Origin: Agarophyton chilense
Lineage: Eukaryota; Rhodophyta; Florideophyceae; Gracilariales; Gracilariaceae
Assembly (NCBI GenBank): GCA_030374765.1
Contig: JARGXX010000031.1
Span: forward strand, 682,001 to 746,000
DNA: 64,000 nucleotides
Direction: 5' to 3'
In this document: one piece after another, positions 1 to 10,300 of the stretch
How positions within the stretch are numbered: position 1 is the stretch's first letter
How the letters are laid out: each line of letters opens with the position of its first letter
The notes under the pieces: model-generated
Seen by the model: only the letters and a program-made list of their open reading frames with translations
The model's database searches: none
What the model was told of the DNA's origin: nothing
Translations under genes and position numbers: made by a program

Positions 1-27
1 CCTCTTGACGCGGGGATAATATCGGCA

Positions 28-584
28 GTGGAGGCAAAGTACCGTCGTCGACTACTCTTTCGTGTGTTTGACAACATAGACGCGGGGAAGAACTCAATTT
101 ACAACATCGATATACTGACAGCAATGCGTTGGAGAACTGAAGAATGGGAAGGTTTGGCGGCGTCTTCAGTTTTAAGCTGTTTTAGGCATTGCTTTGAACA
201 AAATGTTCTGGATGATGGAGAGCACAACAATGATGTACAGAGAAGTCCACGCGAGCAAATCGTCAGAGACCTCAATGAACATGGTGTAAGATATACTAGG
301 GTGGGCATAGAAAATTTGCTGAACCCGTTGGAGGAGGATGAAGTTACTGAGGTTGTTTCTTTGGAGCATCAGGCAGCTTTTTGGCAGGCAATGATTGCTT
401 GAATGAAGATGTGACAGAGGATGAGGAAGAAGAGGAGCTTTATAGTGCAAGTGATGAGCTGAAAGCTATTGCGATAACAATATCTACAATGGAGCGCTTG
501 GGCACAATGAATAAAGGCATAGAAAGGGCCTTGCGCGCCTGCCAGAGGGCATTGAGGTTGGAAAAGGACGCCTCGCTCCGTTAG
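28..584 (+). pseudogene. C-terminal remnant of a pogo/Tigger (DDE_1) transposase
   Basis: The translation carries the pattern typical of the end of the DDE_1 catalytic domain of pogo/Tigger and CENP-B-like transposases: a Leu/Arg-rich helix, then 'NIDILTAMRW', then 'SSVLSCFRHC', where the family has a D-A-I-x-W block followed by a W-x-x-V/I-x-x-x-C-F/W-R block. The DDE catalytic core lies left of the window. The reading frame breaks between about 381 and 402: the first frame stops at 402, and the acidic tail typical of the family (EDEEEEEL) continues in another frame to 584. It is therefore 5'-truncated by the window and frameshifted. Family assignment is by motif, not alignment. The sequence just after 584 could include the 3' inverted repeat, but the partner repeat is not in view. 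Confidence 0.6.
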
Positions 585-1559
585 ACGACAATTTTAGACC
601 ACTTTAGTAGGCCGTAAATAATTCCCCCACTGCGAGCATACCCCCGTTGTCAGCATACGGAATAAGTTGACCACGTGGTATGCTATTTGCGTGGGAACAC
701 TGTACAATCTTTCGCCACGCAGCGGTACAGATCAACGGCTGAACGGCTAATTAAACTCAAAGGTTCCTCAAAATTTGAGTAAAACTGGTAATGATTTTTA
801 TATTTTTTATAAAAGTTCACTCTTTCACGTTCTGGGTAATCATAATCTTTTAATTTGGATGATAGTCTTTGAATTTTGATCATATTCTTTGAATTTAGAC
901 AATAATCTTTGAATTTGGATCACAATCTTTGAATTTAGATCATAATCTTTTAATTTAGAGCTTTCAAAAAAACAAAAAACATTGAATTTCGAGAGGTACA
1001 ACCGTGGGTTCAGAGTCCAAAACCATTCTTGACATTTCTTTGATTTTCAATACAGAACCTATATCTGTACCCAATCAAGCATATCTCGTTTTTGTAGGGA
1101 TGTTGTCTTTTGTGTTCAATTATTGGCAAAGCAAAAATGTGGTTGAGTTATCCAGAAACTTTGGCTGGTTCTGTTCGCAAGAAATCAAGGGCTGTGTCCT
1201 GGTGCTTTTGTGCGATGCAATACAGTGGGCTGTGCTCACTGATCGCAATACGTAAGTAAAACTTTGGGCTTTGCCCGGGTTTTCCTACATGAGAACAACT
1301 CCGGGCTGGGCCCCATATTGTATTCTTTCGAGGGCAGCAAACCGCGCTGTGCCTGTTTGATGCTCAAAAAGAGTACCAGAGCTGTGCCTTAGTGCTCTTA
1401 TGGACCTACTAGACTACAACTTCAGCAGTGCCTGAAATTGTAGTCTGTTTGCGGCAGCGAACTTGGCTGTGACTGTTCGCTGCTCAACATGAGTTCAATA
1501 ACCGTGCCCTGGCGGGCTCTTGTGCGATTCAATTCAGTCGGATGTGCACACTGATTGCG
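585..1559. other. Intergenic, AT-rich, with short and degenerate repeats
   Basis: No gene is supported here. An 83-codon open frame at 1004-1255 has no recognisable motif and is probably fortuitous. A degenerate motif (Ctgctc...GTGCCyTGG..GCTCTTgTGCGA) recurs roughly at 1173-1255, 1355-1410 and 1480-1567, each time followed or preceded by CAsTGATyGC-like sequence, so this stretch is an old imperfect duplication. Confidence 0.4.
841..960 (+). repeat. Six tandem 20-bp units
   Basis: Exactly six consecutive 20-bp units fill this interval, each a variant of CATAATCTTTGAATTTAGAT. Units differ from each other at one to four bases. There is no coding potential; it is a minisatellite. Confidence 0.9.
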
Positions 1560-1898
1560 CTACATAATTGATCTCAACGCGCACGCCAGGCTTTCAATGT
1601 TCTCTCGATCAAAATTCGTGGTTGGGTCATCCAAAACTATAATGCCACAATCCGAGCACAATATTTCGTCCAGCGCCAGCCGAATGGTCAAACACGCTAG
1701 TACTTTTTGACTGGAACTGCATCGACCTATCATGTCTAAAGTAGCTTGATATTGTGGCATTTGTACACGATACTAATTGTTTCCAGTCACTTTACCACCT
1801 AACGCTCTCGAGCTGTTGCTATCTGACGTGGTCTCAATATAATCAATATCGGTTCCTCTGTACGTCTGCTGCCATACTTCTTTTATTGTTCTGTTGAT
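1560..1898 (-). pseudogene. RAD50: RAD50 C-terminal ABC-ATPase fragment, decayed
   Basis: Read on the minus strand, 'INRTIKEVWQQTYRGTDIDYIE' matches the end of the RAD50 second coiled coil entering the C-terminal ATPase lobe. Further on comes '[21 protein letters not shown]' (the ABC signature, normally CSAGQKVLA) and '[12 protein letters not shown]' (Walker B/D-loop, normally LDEPTTNLD). RAD50 is the ATPase of the MRE11 double-strand-break repair complex. Signs of decay: an in-frame TAG between the two parts (near 1769), loss of the signature Gly, replacement of the catalytic Walker B Glu by Asp, and a stop about 40 residues before the usual C-terminus. No other part of RAD50 is nearby, so this is a translocated fragment, not the working gene. 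Confidence 0.75.
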
Positions 1899-1927
1899 GC
1901 AGACCATCAACGGAACAATAAAGGAAA
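1877..1927. repeat. Fold-back (inverted duplication) at the RAD50 breakpoint
   Basis: 1877-1899 and 1905-1927 are inverted copies of one another (20 of 23 bases) separated by 5 bp. The first arm lies at the start of the RAD50 homology. A further half-copy (TTCCGTTGATG, 1942-1952) pairs with 1905-1915. The RAD50 similarity stops exactly here. Confidence 0.7.
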
Positions 1928-1959
1928 CAATAAACAAAAAATTCCGTTGATGTCGCAAA

Positions 1960-3522
1960 AAGCTTCGATTACCGTTCAGCTATCTAAAAAAAGACGTCAA
2001 ACCTAGACTGCTCGCCTTTTTCTGTTTCCAGTCGCTTTCGAATATCTCGAATCACCGCAAGAACGGCCGTTTGCAATTGATCTTGAAAACGGTACAGCCG
2101 CCACTCGCCGATTATCCGCCGCGTGGCAATGCTCGCTCGCTCTACACTTCTACTGTACAGCGCGCGAGTACGTTATATTTGCCAAGGGTAACAATCTGTC
2201 TTACAACGGTACCAACGGAACTTCAGAAACATTACTACACTCGATGCGCGGGCGGATTGGATCTGCATGTCGAGTAACAAGTCGTGAAAGAAATCTTCAT
2301 TGAACGAAAGGGGCCACTTAAACCTCAACAAGGAGGAGGAAGTTGAGTCGTTTTCAAGATTCCTCCCAAAATACTGTTTGATGAACCTAAAAAGTTCGTG
2401 GGCATACTCAATCACCTCAAGGAGCGATCGAGTGGAAAGAAGGCCGGCATTAGAAAGACGCGGAAAGTGGCGACTCCGTCACAAGCAGCAAAAGCAAAGA
2501 GTTCGATGCAGCATGTAGAAGTGGTTGAGAACGCATTGATTTGGCGCATGTTCATTTTGAAACGACGGCGGCAGCAAACTAATTCTGTTGTCGTACAATC
2601 ACCTCCGGGGTATGCTACTGTCTTGTCTTGGGAGCGTGGTGACGCTCAACCTCAGGAGGTAGACGTGATAAACCTCGATGGTAACAGGGCACCGTGAAAA
2701 CCCGCAGGGGCAAACGGCGGGGCAACTAGCCTATACCGTGTAGGTGAACGATGGTAGGCGTCGACGCGCGGGAAAGCCTGTGTGGTAGTTGAGAAACGAT
2801 GAACCAAAAGGTATAGTCGTGACCCAAGTGATGCTTGCCTTTATCAGATAAGGATGGGGGAGGTGCAGTTTCCTATATGCAGTGGACTGCACTCTCCAGA
2901 TCACCCGGGAGGTGCCATCAAGGCATGGTCTCTGACCTAGTGTCCGAGACCTAGCCAGCACTGGCTACAGTGCCAGGTGACCACTCCACTACTGTACTAA
3001 AATGAATATAATTACAATTACAATTACTCAACCAGAAGGTACATGTCAGCACTACACGTGGCTGATAACACCTAGATGGTAGCTCGCCCGGAGCTGCATG
3101 GCCGATGATCCCTCGCACCCATCACCTACAGGGTCAGTGTAGTATATTGACAACCTCAAAGGTCAGACCTTCTGCCACTATACGACAGGAGGTGCCAGCC
3201 AGCGGGGAGAAGAAAAGTCCCATCTCTGGGATACTGTCACCAAATCTTGCCGGGGTTAGTAAGTTGGTGAAGTTGAAGATGTAGTCAACTTCAACGCTAC
3301 ACATTTTCTTCATGGCCGTCGCGGCCTGGGCGAGTGCAAGGGAGCGTAAGAAGATTGTCAGTGGACGAATCATGGTGGGGTGGAATAGACGAAACTTATC
3401 TCGTGGGACGGGAGAGGATGATGTTAACAGCTGCTTTGAGTTGGTGCTCAACAAAGCTGAGTTGTAGACCCAGGGTTTCATCTGGCTTTTAAAGAGAAAA
3501 GCGTAAGAAGATATGCAGAGGA
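1960..3522. other. No recognisable gene; possible retroelement 3' end
   Basis: Open frames on the plus strand (2300-2518, 2398-2697) and on the minus strand overlap each other and carry no known motif; one is rich in Lys/Arg. Around 2990-3030 there is a short A/T simple tail (repeats of TTACAA) after a GC-richer block. This resembles the 3' tail of a non-LTR retrotransposon, but no reverse-transcriptase frame precedes it. Function unknown. Confidence 0.25.
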
Positions 3523-4551
3523 TTGCTGAAGACGAACAACCGTCAGTTTCGCCAACGCGCAAAGAATCTCTATCGCGTGGACGAGTATCGTTCTTTAGTA
3601 TTGTGCAGCCGGACTACGGCGAGACAACAACAATTTTGGCGGATGTTTCACCCAGCAGTGAGTGCTATCGAAGTTAGCAGATTGCTGACCGCTTGGAAAG
3701 GGCCAATCTCCCAAGCCCAACATGAGTACCACTTTTCCAAAAAGCGTCGAGCTTCCCTTGACGCTGGGCTGTCCCAGCGAGCACGCCGTAAGAAGTTGCA
3801 TGCCACAGCGGTCGATACTGTGCGACGCGCTGATTTGAACCATGTGAAATATAGGGTTCTCGTCAACTGCACGCCGGGCCAGGAGAACCAAGCGTTTCGT
3901 ATTATCGTAGTTCTACTACCCAAATTTGTGAATCCGCGGACGGGGAACGATGCTGTTTGTCAGCCGCAACTTGACAAATTGGTGAAAAACGAAGCTCTTG
4001 CTTCACTGACTGCTTCGACAGATACCAATACGGCAGATGACGCCAAAGCAGGCTGTATTTAAACCAACGGATCACGTGGTGCGCGTGAGGGAGCGTCTGT
4101 GAATGCAAAGGTGAAGAACGCCTCGTTGGACGAAGAGTTGGCTGGGTTTCGAAATGCTTCGAATTATAATATATTAACGAAGGAAAGCCCTCAGGCTACA
4201 CGCTTTTTTGTAGATATCAATGGTTCGGTGTTTCTTCGCGTAAGCGGTGAACTTGTGGACATAGAAAATGCAGTTGAACAGGTTTTATTAAATGCACAAG
4301 AAAGCGGACGTCCTGGACCACGACAATGTGCTCGCTTGCTCTCCATACTCGGTACGTGTTATACAAGAGCGGATATGGCAACCACTACGGGTCTGAAGTA
4401 TTTTAAAGAGCACGTCAGAGTGTGGAACAGGTGGGAAGTTTGTCGTACGCCATCATTTGCCGAGCCCGTTGTAACAGCTCTGGGAAAAATGAAGACTTCA
4501 TTCATTCTATTCCTCGCCAAATTAGGTAGTATGAGCCTCTTTACAAATTAA
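3523..4551 (+). other. Two unrecognised open frames without good starts
   Basis: Two plus-strand frames, 3523-4062 (about 179 codons) and 4099-4551 (about 150 codons), lie 36 bp apart. Neither begins with ATG: the first opens with TTG and has its first ATG near 3643; the second opens with GTG and has its first ATG only late. The first is basic around residues 70-100 (KKRRASLDAGLSQRARRKK). No domain is recognisable. They may be exons or relics of one decayed gene. Confidence 0.25.
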
Positions 4552-5666
4552 AATTAACCAAGCCTGATGTTGTGCTTATCGTGGAAGTTTTGAAGATTAG
4601 CTGTTTTATCGGTATATTGAAAAAGTTTTATCAACTTGCTAAGCTAAATATTAGGGAGATGGCATGCCCATTCAAGCTTAAGAAAGAGAGGCAAGATGGC
4701 AAATAAAGAGGAAGGGAACCAACGCGCAGGCTGACGATGACAAACTTGAGTCGCCGCAGGGCGTGAGGGACAAGGACGGCAACACTGAAGAAAAGATTGA
4801 GGGAGAAAAGGTGGATGATACAAAGGAAGTGGAGGCTGAACCGTCGACGACCGAAGAAAAAGACGGCAAGCACACTGCGAAAGCGAAAGTAGAGGGGTGT
4901 GAATGCACACAAGCTGAAATTGCAGACGTTGGCCGTGGAGACTAATCACACTGAAAAAGCGAAGGTGGAGGATACCGCGCACACACAACTTGAGAGTTGA
5001 AAGACGGAAGGAGGTGAGACAAGGCAGAAACATTGAAGCGCAAAGGTGCGGAAACGCTTCGATAAAAAGAGAGAGCAGGCACTTGGGCAGCTGTGCAAAC
5101 AGCCCGTGCTGGTGTAAATCCTTCTTACTGTATCTTTGACGGTACAGGGTTGAAAAATGCTCCATACACATGACTGTTGCACTTTATTTCGCAGTCGCTT
5201 CGCTTCGTTGCGGACGGTAATAGATCCTCGAGCCTGCGCATTAGTTGTTGGCGCTGTCGAGGTGAAGTCGATGTACGCCGATGCGATGGATTGCAGTCCC
5301 CCGGTTCCATCCCTGGCGTGCGTCATTAAGGCATTCACAGACTGCGATATTGTTTATATCGGGTTGTTTTCGAGCGCTCCTTTGCCTAAAGAAGTTGCGC
5401 GTTCTGTCGACTTAGGCTTGCAAAATCAGCAACCTATTCTTCCGCGAAATTCACGCTGCTTCTGCTACAATATCTTCTGAACGTACTTTTGGGAACGCGG
5501 GGGTACAGTGTTCGGCTGCCGCCGCGGCCGTCAAGTTTCGCCGCATGCGTAGCCCATGGCGCGCTCGGTCCGCTTACAATTACCATTGCTCTGTCCACAA
5601 GTCTTACTATTCCGAAAGTCAGGCAAGGATGGCCAATCCAAGCCTGTACCATGATGGAGTTTATTT
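4552..5666. other. Low-complexity and unrecognised sequence
   Basis: 4700-4945 encodes a Lys/Glu/Thr-rich low-complexity stretch on the plus strand (EEK, EVEAE, TTEEKDGK), with no fold recognised. 5157-5480 is an open frame with no known motif. Some of it could be the eroded start of the ABC-transporter relic that follows. Confidence 0.25.
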
Positions 5667-7240
5667 CGGTATGCTGCTCGCGATGGCAAACTCATGTTGC
5701 TGATGTCTTCCGTCATAGCAGCGCTGAATGGCGCGCTTTTTTCCCATTTTGATTACTACTTTGGCACTGTTGTCGATGAATTTTCAGCGACCTTGTTTCT
5801 ACCATATGATCCGAATCTCGTGCGGATCACTTAGATTATCGGCATTTACGCGGATACTCCTAACCTGGTGTTCGTCATTTCTATTATGAGTCTGATTTTG
5901 GGAACTTTGCAGCTGTCTTTGACATATGACATTCCCAATGGCGGTTACCAATTGATTGCGAATGCTCTGCTTTCCCGCTCTTTTGCGCCAGGACTGTTAC
6001 TTCTACTATATACGTGGGACGGTTTTTTGGCTCATCGTATCGTCGATGACATCAATCGCATTCAAGCTGGTATTGGGTACAAGCTCAACTTGTCTTGCGG
6101 GTAATTTCTTGCAATATTGTATTGTAGCGCCCTATGATAGTGCGCAAAACGTTGCGGAAGAGATTCTTACTATGAAGCTTAGGCGGCTCGCTTTGCGTTC
6201 GTTGCCGAAACACGAAATTGGATACTTTGTTCTGCAGGAGAACTCTTTGGGGTCCTTGATGCGCAAACTCTTTCGGCCAGGTTGACTGCTATGAAGCGAC
6301 TCACAGGTGATCTTCTTGGTATCAAAATGAACACACTTGCTTCGCCCTGCTGTCCATTGATATTTGGGTTTGCAACATGCTGGTTCCTCGATCTGGTGAT
6401 CCAGGCGATTCTACCAGGAAGCATTTTGGGTGGATATTTCGAAGTGCAGGTTTCTGATGGTACCGCTTCTGGTACACGGAAAGTGTTTGCTCGTGCTAAT
6501 GGAGTTGCACTAGAACTTGGACACAATTTCCAACGTGCAATATCGAGGAGTAGAAGATGTGTTTTCCAAACGGTACAAAAGCTCATCGTTTCATATTCTG
6601 AGCTCAACATGTTAAGCATCTCTCTTACCGCGCACCCCCAAAGACTTCACAATTCGCATTCTGAAGAAAAAGAATCAAGCAAAACCTGAGAAATCAACTC
6701 TCTTCGATCAAGGAAACGCGAGCCTACAGTTGCTGAGTTTTCCGCACATATTTCACAAAATTCACAAACTGTTGGCTTGCACATCATGAAGTCGGACTTT
6801 TAATACCTTTATTCTGTTTTCCGTTCGTTTAAAAAGGTAAAGAAGGTTTATACCAATGACCATGTATTCATCTAACACTCAACCAGTACAGAATCATAGG
6901 CACACCCCTAGCAATATCATAAATCAAGCCCTTACGACCATGCTCTTAAACCTCGCGGCTATTTGGGAAGTGAGAACAACAGAAATGCCCCAGGATTCTT
7001 AAAAGTGCGTTTGGTAAACTCATAGTATCAAACTGCGTTGCGACGTATGGTTCCTTGGGTCACTCATTGGAAATTGCTTCACTGACTACGGAGTCTTTCA
7101 TGTTGGGTATCATTGCTGCTGCCGGAAGCATTATGTCCTCATTGCTCGCAGTCGGTCAGAAGTCAATCCCAGCTCTTGATTTCTCTCCGGCGAAGCGTGT
7201 CACGAACCATATGATCACAAAGGGACGAGAACCGCTAAGA
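5667..7240 (+). pseudogene. ABCB-type (P-glycoprotein-like) exporter relic lacking both ATPase domains
   Basis: From 5667 the frame reads 'GKLMLLMSSVIAALNGAL...FGTVVDEF', the start of the first membrane domain of a full-length ABCB exporter. A TAG near 5833 interrupts it, and it resumes with 'LILGTLQLSLTY' and 'RIVDDINRIQAGIGYKL', matching the intracellular-loop consensus (RLxDDVxKIxxGIGDK). At about 6110 it jumps to second-membrane-domain sequence: 'AEEILTMKLRRLALRSL...EIGYF', 'ENSLGSL', and 'RLTGDLLG' in another frame. 'FMLGIIAAAGSIMSSLLAVGQ' and 'AKRVTNHMI' near 7090-7215 match the end of the second membrane domain. Nucleotide-binding domain 1 and most of membrane domain 1 are missing between, and no Walker A or ABC signature is visible anywhere. 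It cannot make a working pump. Confidence 0.65.
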
Positions 7241-7942
7241 GTTTTCGAATGGCAAAGCTCAGCTTTGTCAAATGAACAGGATCTAAATGAAAGTAGACAT
7301 GAGCGTGCAGAGTATGTGAAATCTTATTTGCGGGGTAAATCCAGCTGACCATTTACCCAGACTCTTACCTTTGCCTCCCAAGGCATTACTACGAATTTTG
7401 GTGTCCTAGGACATGTATCTACGATAATGAGATATGAAGGTACAAGGCTTGAAACAGTTGGTTATGCGGGAATGAAGGCATTTGTTTATTGGGGTGCTAA
7501 GGGAAACGAAGATGCTCCATCGAGAACGAAAGGCCTCATTCCAGTCATTTTGGGAAGGCATCGCTTCTCTCGTCAGATGTGAAGTACGAAGCCAACAGAA
7601 GTGCGATCGGAAATGAGTGACACATTTCCTTATTAGATATCAACGATAACTAGTTTTTGGACGAGTTCGAACAAGGTCACGATTCAAATTTTGCAGCAGG
7701 GTGGAAGTGCAGCATTATGTTCAAGGCCCGATTATATATACCTTTACGGCTTCCTTTCTCATCTTTCAACTCCATGATTAGAACTGCATCTATCCAGTAT
7801 CACTCGACCACCTTTCTCATCTCTCAACTGATAAAAACGTGCCATGGTTGGAGTTTTTCTCGCATGCTTGAAAAATATGGAAGGACCGTTTCACTTCATA
7901 CACATCACTTACGGTGTGAACATGCTAATCCCCATCACAGAG

Positions 7943-8785
7943 TTATTCGATTGTTGAAGGACTTCTCTCAGCCACAGTAAGAAACAAAGGCTTAGAATCG
8001 GTACAAAAACCCTCCGAGTCCCGAGGTAGATACGATGTTGATTGCTTGCCCATATATTTCGAGGCTTGTTTTCTCTTTTCTCCAGATCGGCTTTGGGCGC
8101 TATGAGTAATGCGTTTTCTATGTCTTTGTCTATAACTTCGAGCCTTTGCCGCATTTGTGGCCGTCCTCTCAATCTTAAGATTAGAATCTGCACACAATGA
8201 CTTGCTTCCTACTCCTGGTATGATCAGATGCGTTCTAGGGGGTTTCTCCACTTCCATGAGAGGATTAGAGCTAGGTCCGCATAAAATGTGCAAACTATCA
8301 ACAATTATTCTCTTTAAAGGTTGTTTTTGGTTCACGGTATATCTGAAGCCCTGGACGTCTTTCGAAAGCACATCGTCAAGAACTCGATAATACTGTATGG
8401 CAACCACAAATTAGTGCGACCCGGTTTTGTCGTTCAATTTCGATTTACATTCGGTACAAAGAACACTCGCATCTGATCCCTCTTTCCGATCATTAGGAGC
8501 GTACTTGGTTCGAACTGAATCGTCCGGCAATGATCCACAACTGCTGTGAATAGGGTGCCTACAAACCCGACAAAAGTGACTTGGGATGGACCCAATCAAT
8601 CCATTTAACGTGCGAAAACTTCCATGTTTCTGTTCGACGCAGTGAAACGAATTGGAGTGCACACTTCTCATATCAGCATGTTCGCTGACGGACAAAGAGT
8701 GGCATTCATCTCGAGGGTCTAGTACGCATGAAATATACGGAGACATATTTGTTTTCCCGTCACTGAGATCAGCCAATAGTATCAC
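7943..8785 (-). pseudogene. Cys/His-rich reading frame broken by one stop
   Basis: A single minus-strand frame runs from 8785 to 7943 with one stop at 8411-8413. The first part contains a zinc-site-like cluster, 'CRVCRHPIHSSCG' followed about 25 residues later by 'LCTECK' (C-x2-C-x3-H-x2-C ... C-x2-C). This arrangement is seen at the ends of several transposase and RING/PHD-like families. The part after the stop is basic (RSYRQRHRKR) and has no recognised fold. There is no good ATG context. It may be a transposase relic; the family cannot be named. Confidence 0.35.
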
Positions 8786-8939
8786 TTAAGTCTCATCACC
8801 GTAAAAGTGTGCTGAAATATTAGGACTATTTTGAATGGGGTACATATTTCGAAACGACAACATTTTTCCTAGCAGACACTTGAAGTAGAACGACATTTTG
8901 CTGCCATTGTTGCTACTCCCTCCGCCGCGCTCGCTGCCA

Positions 8940-9560
8940 CTTTCAATCCTCTTGAAGCACGGCAGGCAGCTGCGTTGTGACCAGCATCGGCGCCAAAGAA
9001 TCACGGCCGAAGAATACACCGTGATCAGAAGCGCAAACTGCACGATCACAAGCGATCCTTATGGGCATAATGAGCTAAGCTGTCGTCACGAAGAATGCAG
9101 CTGCCGTCGTTATTGAAGTCACCATCTCCGCCCTCACCGCCCGCCGGTACGTCCAGTTTATCCCGGTGATGACGTCCGCTTCGGTTCCCAATTCTTTCAG
9201 AGACTGCTTCCACGCGTCTTTGAATGCAATCACGTCGTCTGCGCCTCTTCCCAGAAACAGGAAAATGGCAAGAATCTGCAGCGGTTCAAAGCACTTTTGC
9301 TGGAACACGAAGCGGAAAAGAACATACGCAACTGGGAACGAAAAGAATATTTGACCCAGCGTTACGACCGCCAATAACACACTGCCCGTGTGGACCCAGA
9401 TAAGCAGAAACACGAGAACAGTGGTAAAAACGCAAAACAACAAATCTCTTATCGCCGTGTCAGAAAACGCAGCGTTTCCCAGTTTTCCACTGGTTAGTGT
9501 GAGGCGGTACGCTTTTTTGGATAGCTGCTCGACGGTTTCTGTTTCGTGCAGACCTCACTG
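8940..9560 (-). pseudogene. Dispatched/Patched-like RND transporter fragment
   Basis: The minus-strand translation opens in-frame at about 9560 ('KKAYRLTLTSGKLGNAAFSD'), then gives a membrane helix, a second helix pair, and the diagnostic 'FLFLGRGADDVIAFKDAWKQS' (family pattern: GIGADDxFVFxDAW), followed by 'RAEMVTSITTAAAFF'. These are hallmarks of the sterol-sensing/RND transmembrane block of Dispatched, Patched and NPC1-like proteins. A stop at 9075-9077 ends this frame, and the next expected helix ('IVQFALLITVYSSAVILWRR') continues in another frame from about 9049. It is therefore truncated at both ends and frameshifted. A split gene with a short intron at the break is a less likely alternative. 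Confidence 0.65.
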
Positions 9561-9811
9561 AACTTATTAGTCTTCTTGTTCTGCTGTTCTGTCTTCAGTG
9601 GTAATGTAGCCTCAAAAACGACCTCCGATGCGCAAAATGCTGTGCATGAGCCAGGTGACGTTGCCTCCAACCGAGGGGTCTTTTCCATTATAACAAAAAC
9701 CTCGCCTACTTAACCCTGGGACCACTGAGAAAGGGCTAATAGGTTTTGCTTTATCGGCGCAACTAATATCTGCGTCATCAATGATGCTAATCCGAATTGC
9801 TTTAGATCGAG

Positions 9812-10300
9812 TTGCGGACGCCGTCACTGGAACAGGCTGCACTGATCTGGGCGTTCGGGTGCTTGATATTGGCGGTGTTTACTGTCTCCGCACTTGCATC
9901 AACAACACTTGTAGCCGCCATGGCTCTCGCTGGTTCGAGAATTTCGCGACAGCTCCGTATCTCACTCTGTCATCCCATACTGCTACAAGAAACTGCCTTC
10001 TTCGACACGCGTCGGTCAGGCACACTAGTGACTCGCCTTTCTTTAGATGTTCCACTCTTATCAAGGACATTAACAAAAAACTAAGTGAAAATGTTAAGAA
10101 ATGGGGTGACTACGGCATCGTCATTGTCGTTCATGTTGTACTTGTCGCCAAAGCTATCCATCCTCACCACTTTTACAATCCCACCAATTGTGGGCTTCGT
10201 TTTTCCTTTTTTTCGTACTTCTATGGCCTTGAAAAGAGGGTTTTCTTGGCAGAAACACTTTACGCAGGTTCAGTCCAGCTGTATGCGCAGATGTACCTAG
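9812..10300 (+). pseudogene. ABC exporter (ABCB half-transporter-like) membrane-domain fragment
   Basis: The frame reads 'SRISRQLRISLCHPILLQETAFFDTRRSGTLVTRLS', the classic first intracellular loop of ABCB/TAP-type exporters (R-x-x-L-F-x-x-L-L-x-Q-E-I-x-F-F-D-x-x-x-T-G-x-L-x-S-R-L). It is followed by 'LLSRTLTKN', a TAA at 10082-10084, then in the same frame 'MLRNGVTTASSLSFMLYLSPKLSIL', the next helix of the same family. The ATPase domain is absent. This is a different ABC relic from the one at 5667-7240, because the sequence around the shared motif differs. Confidence 0.65.
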
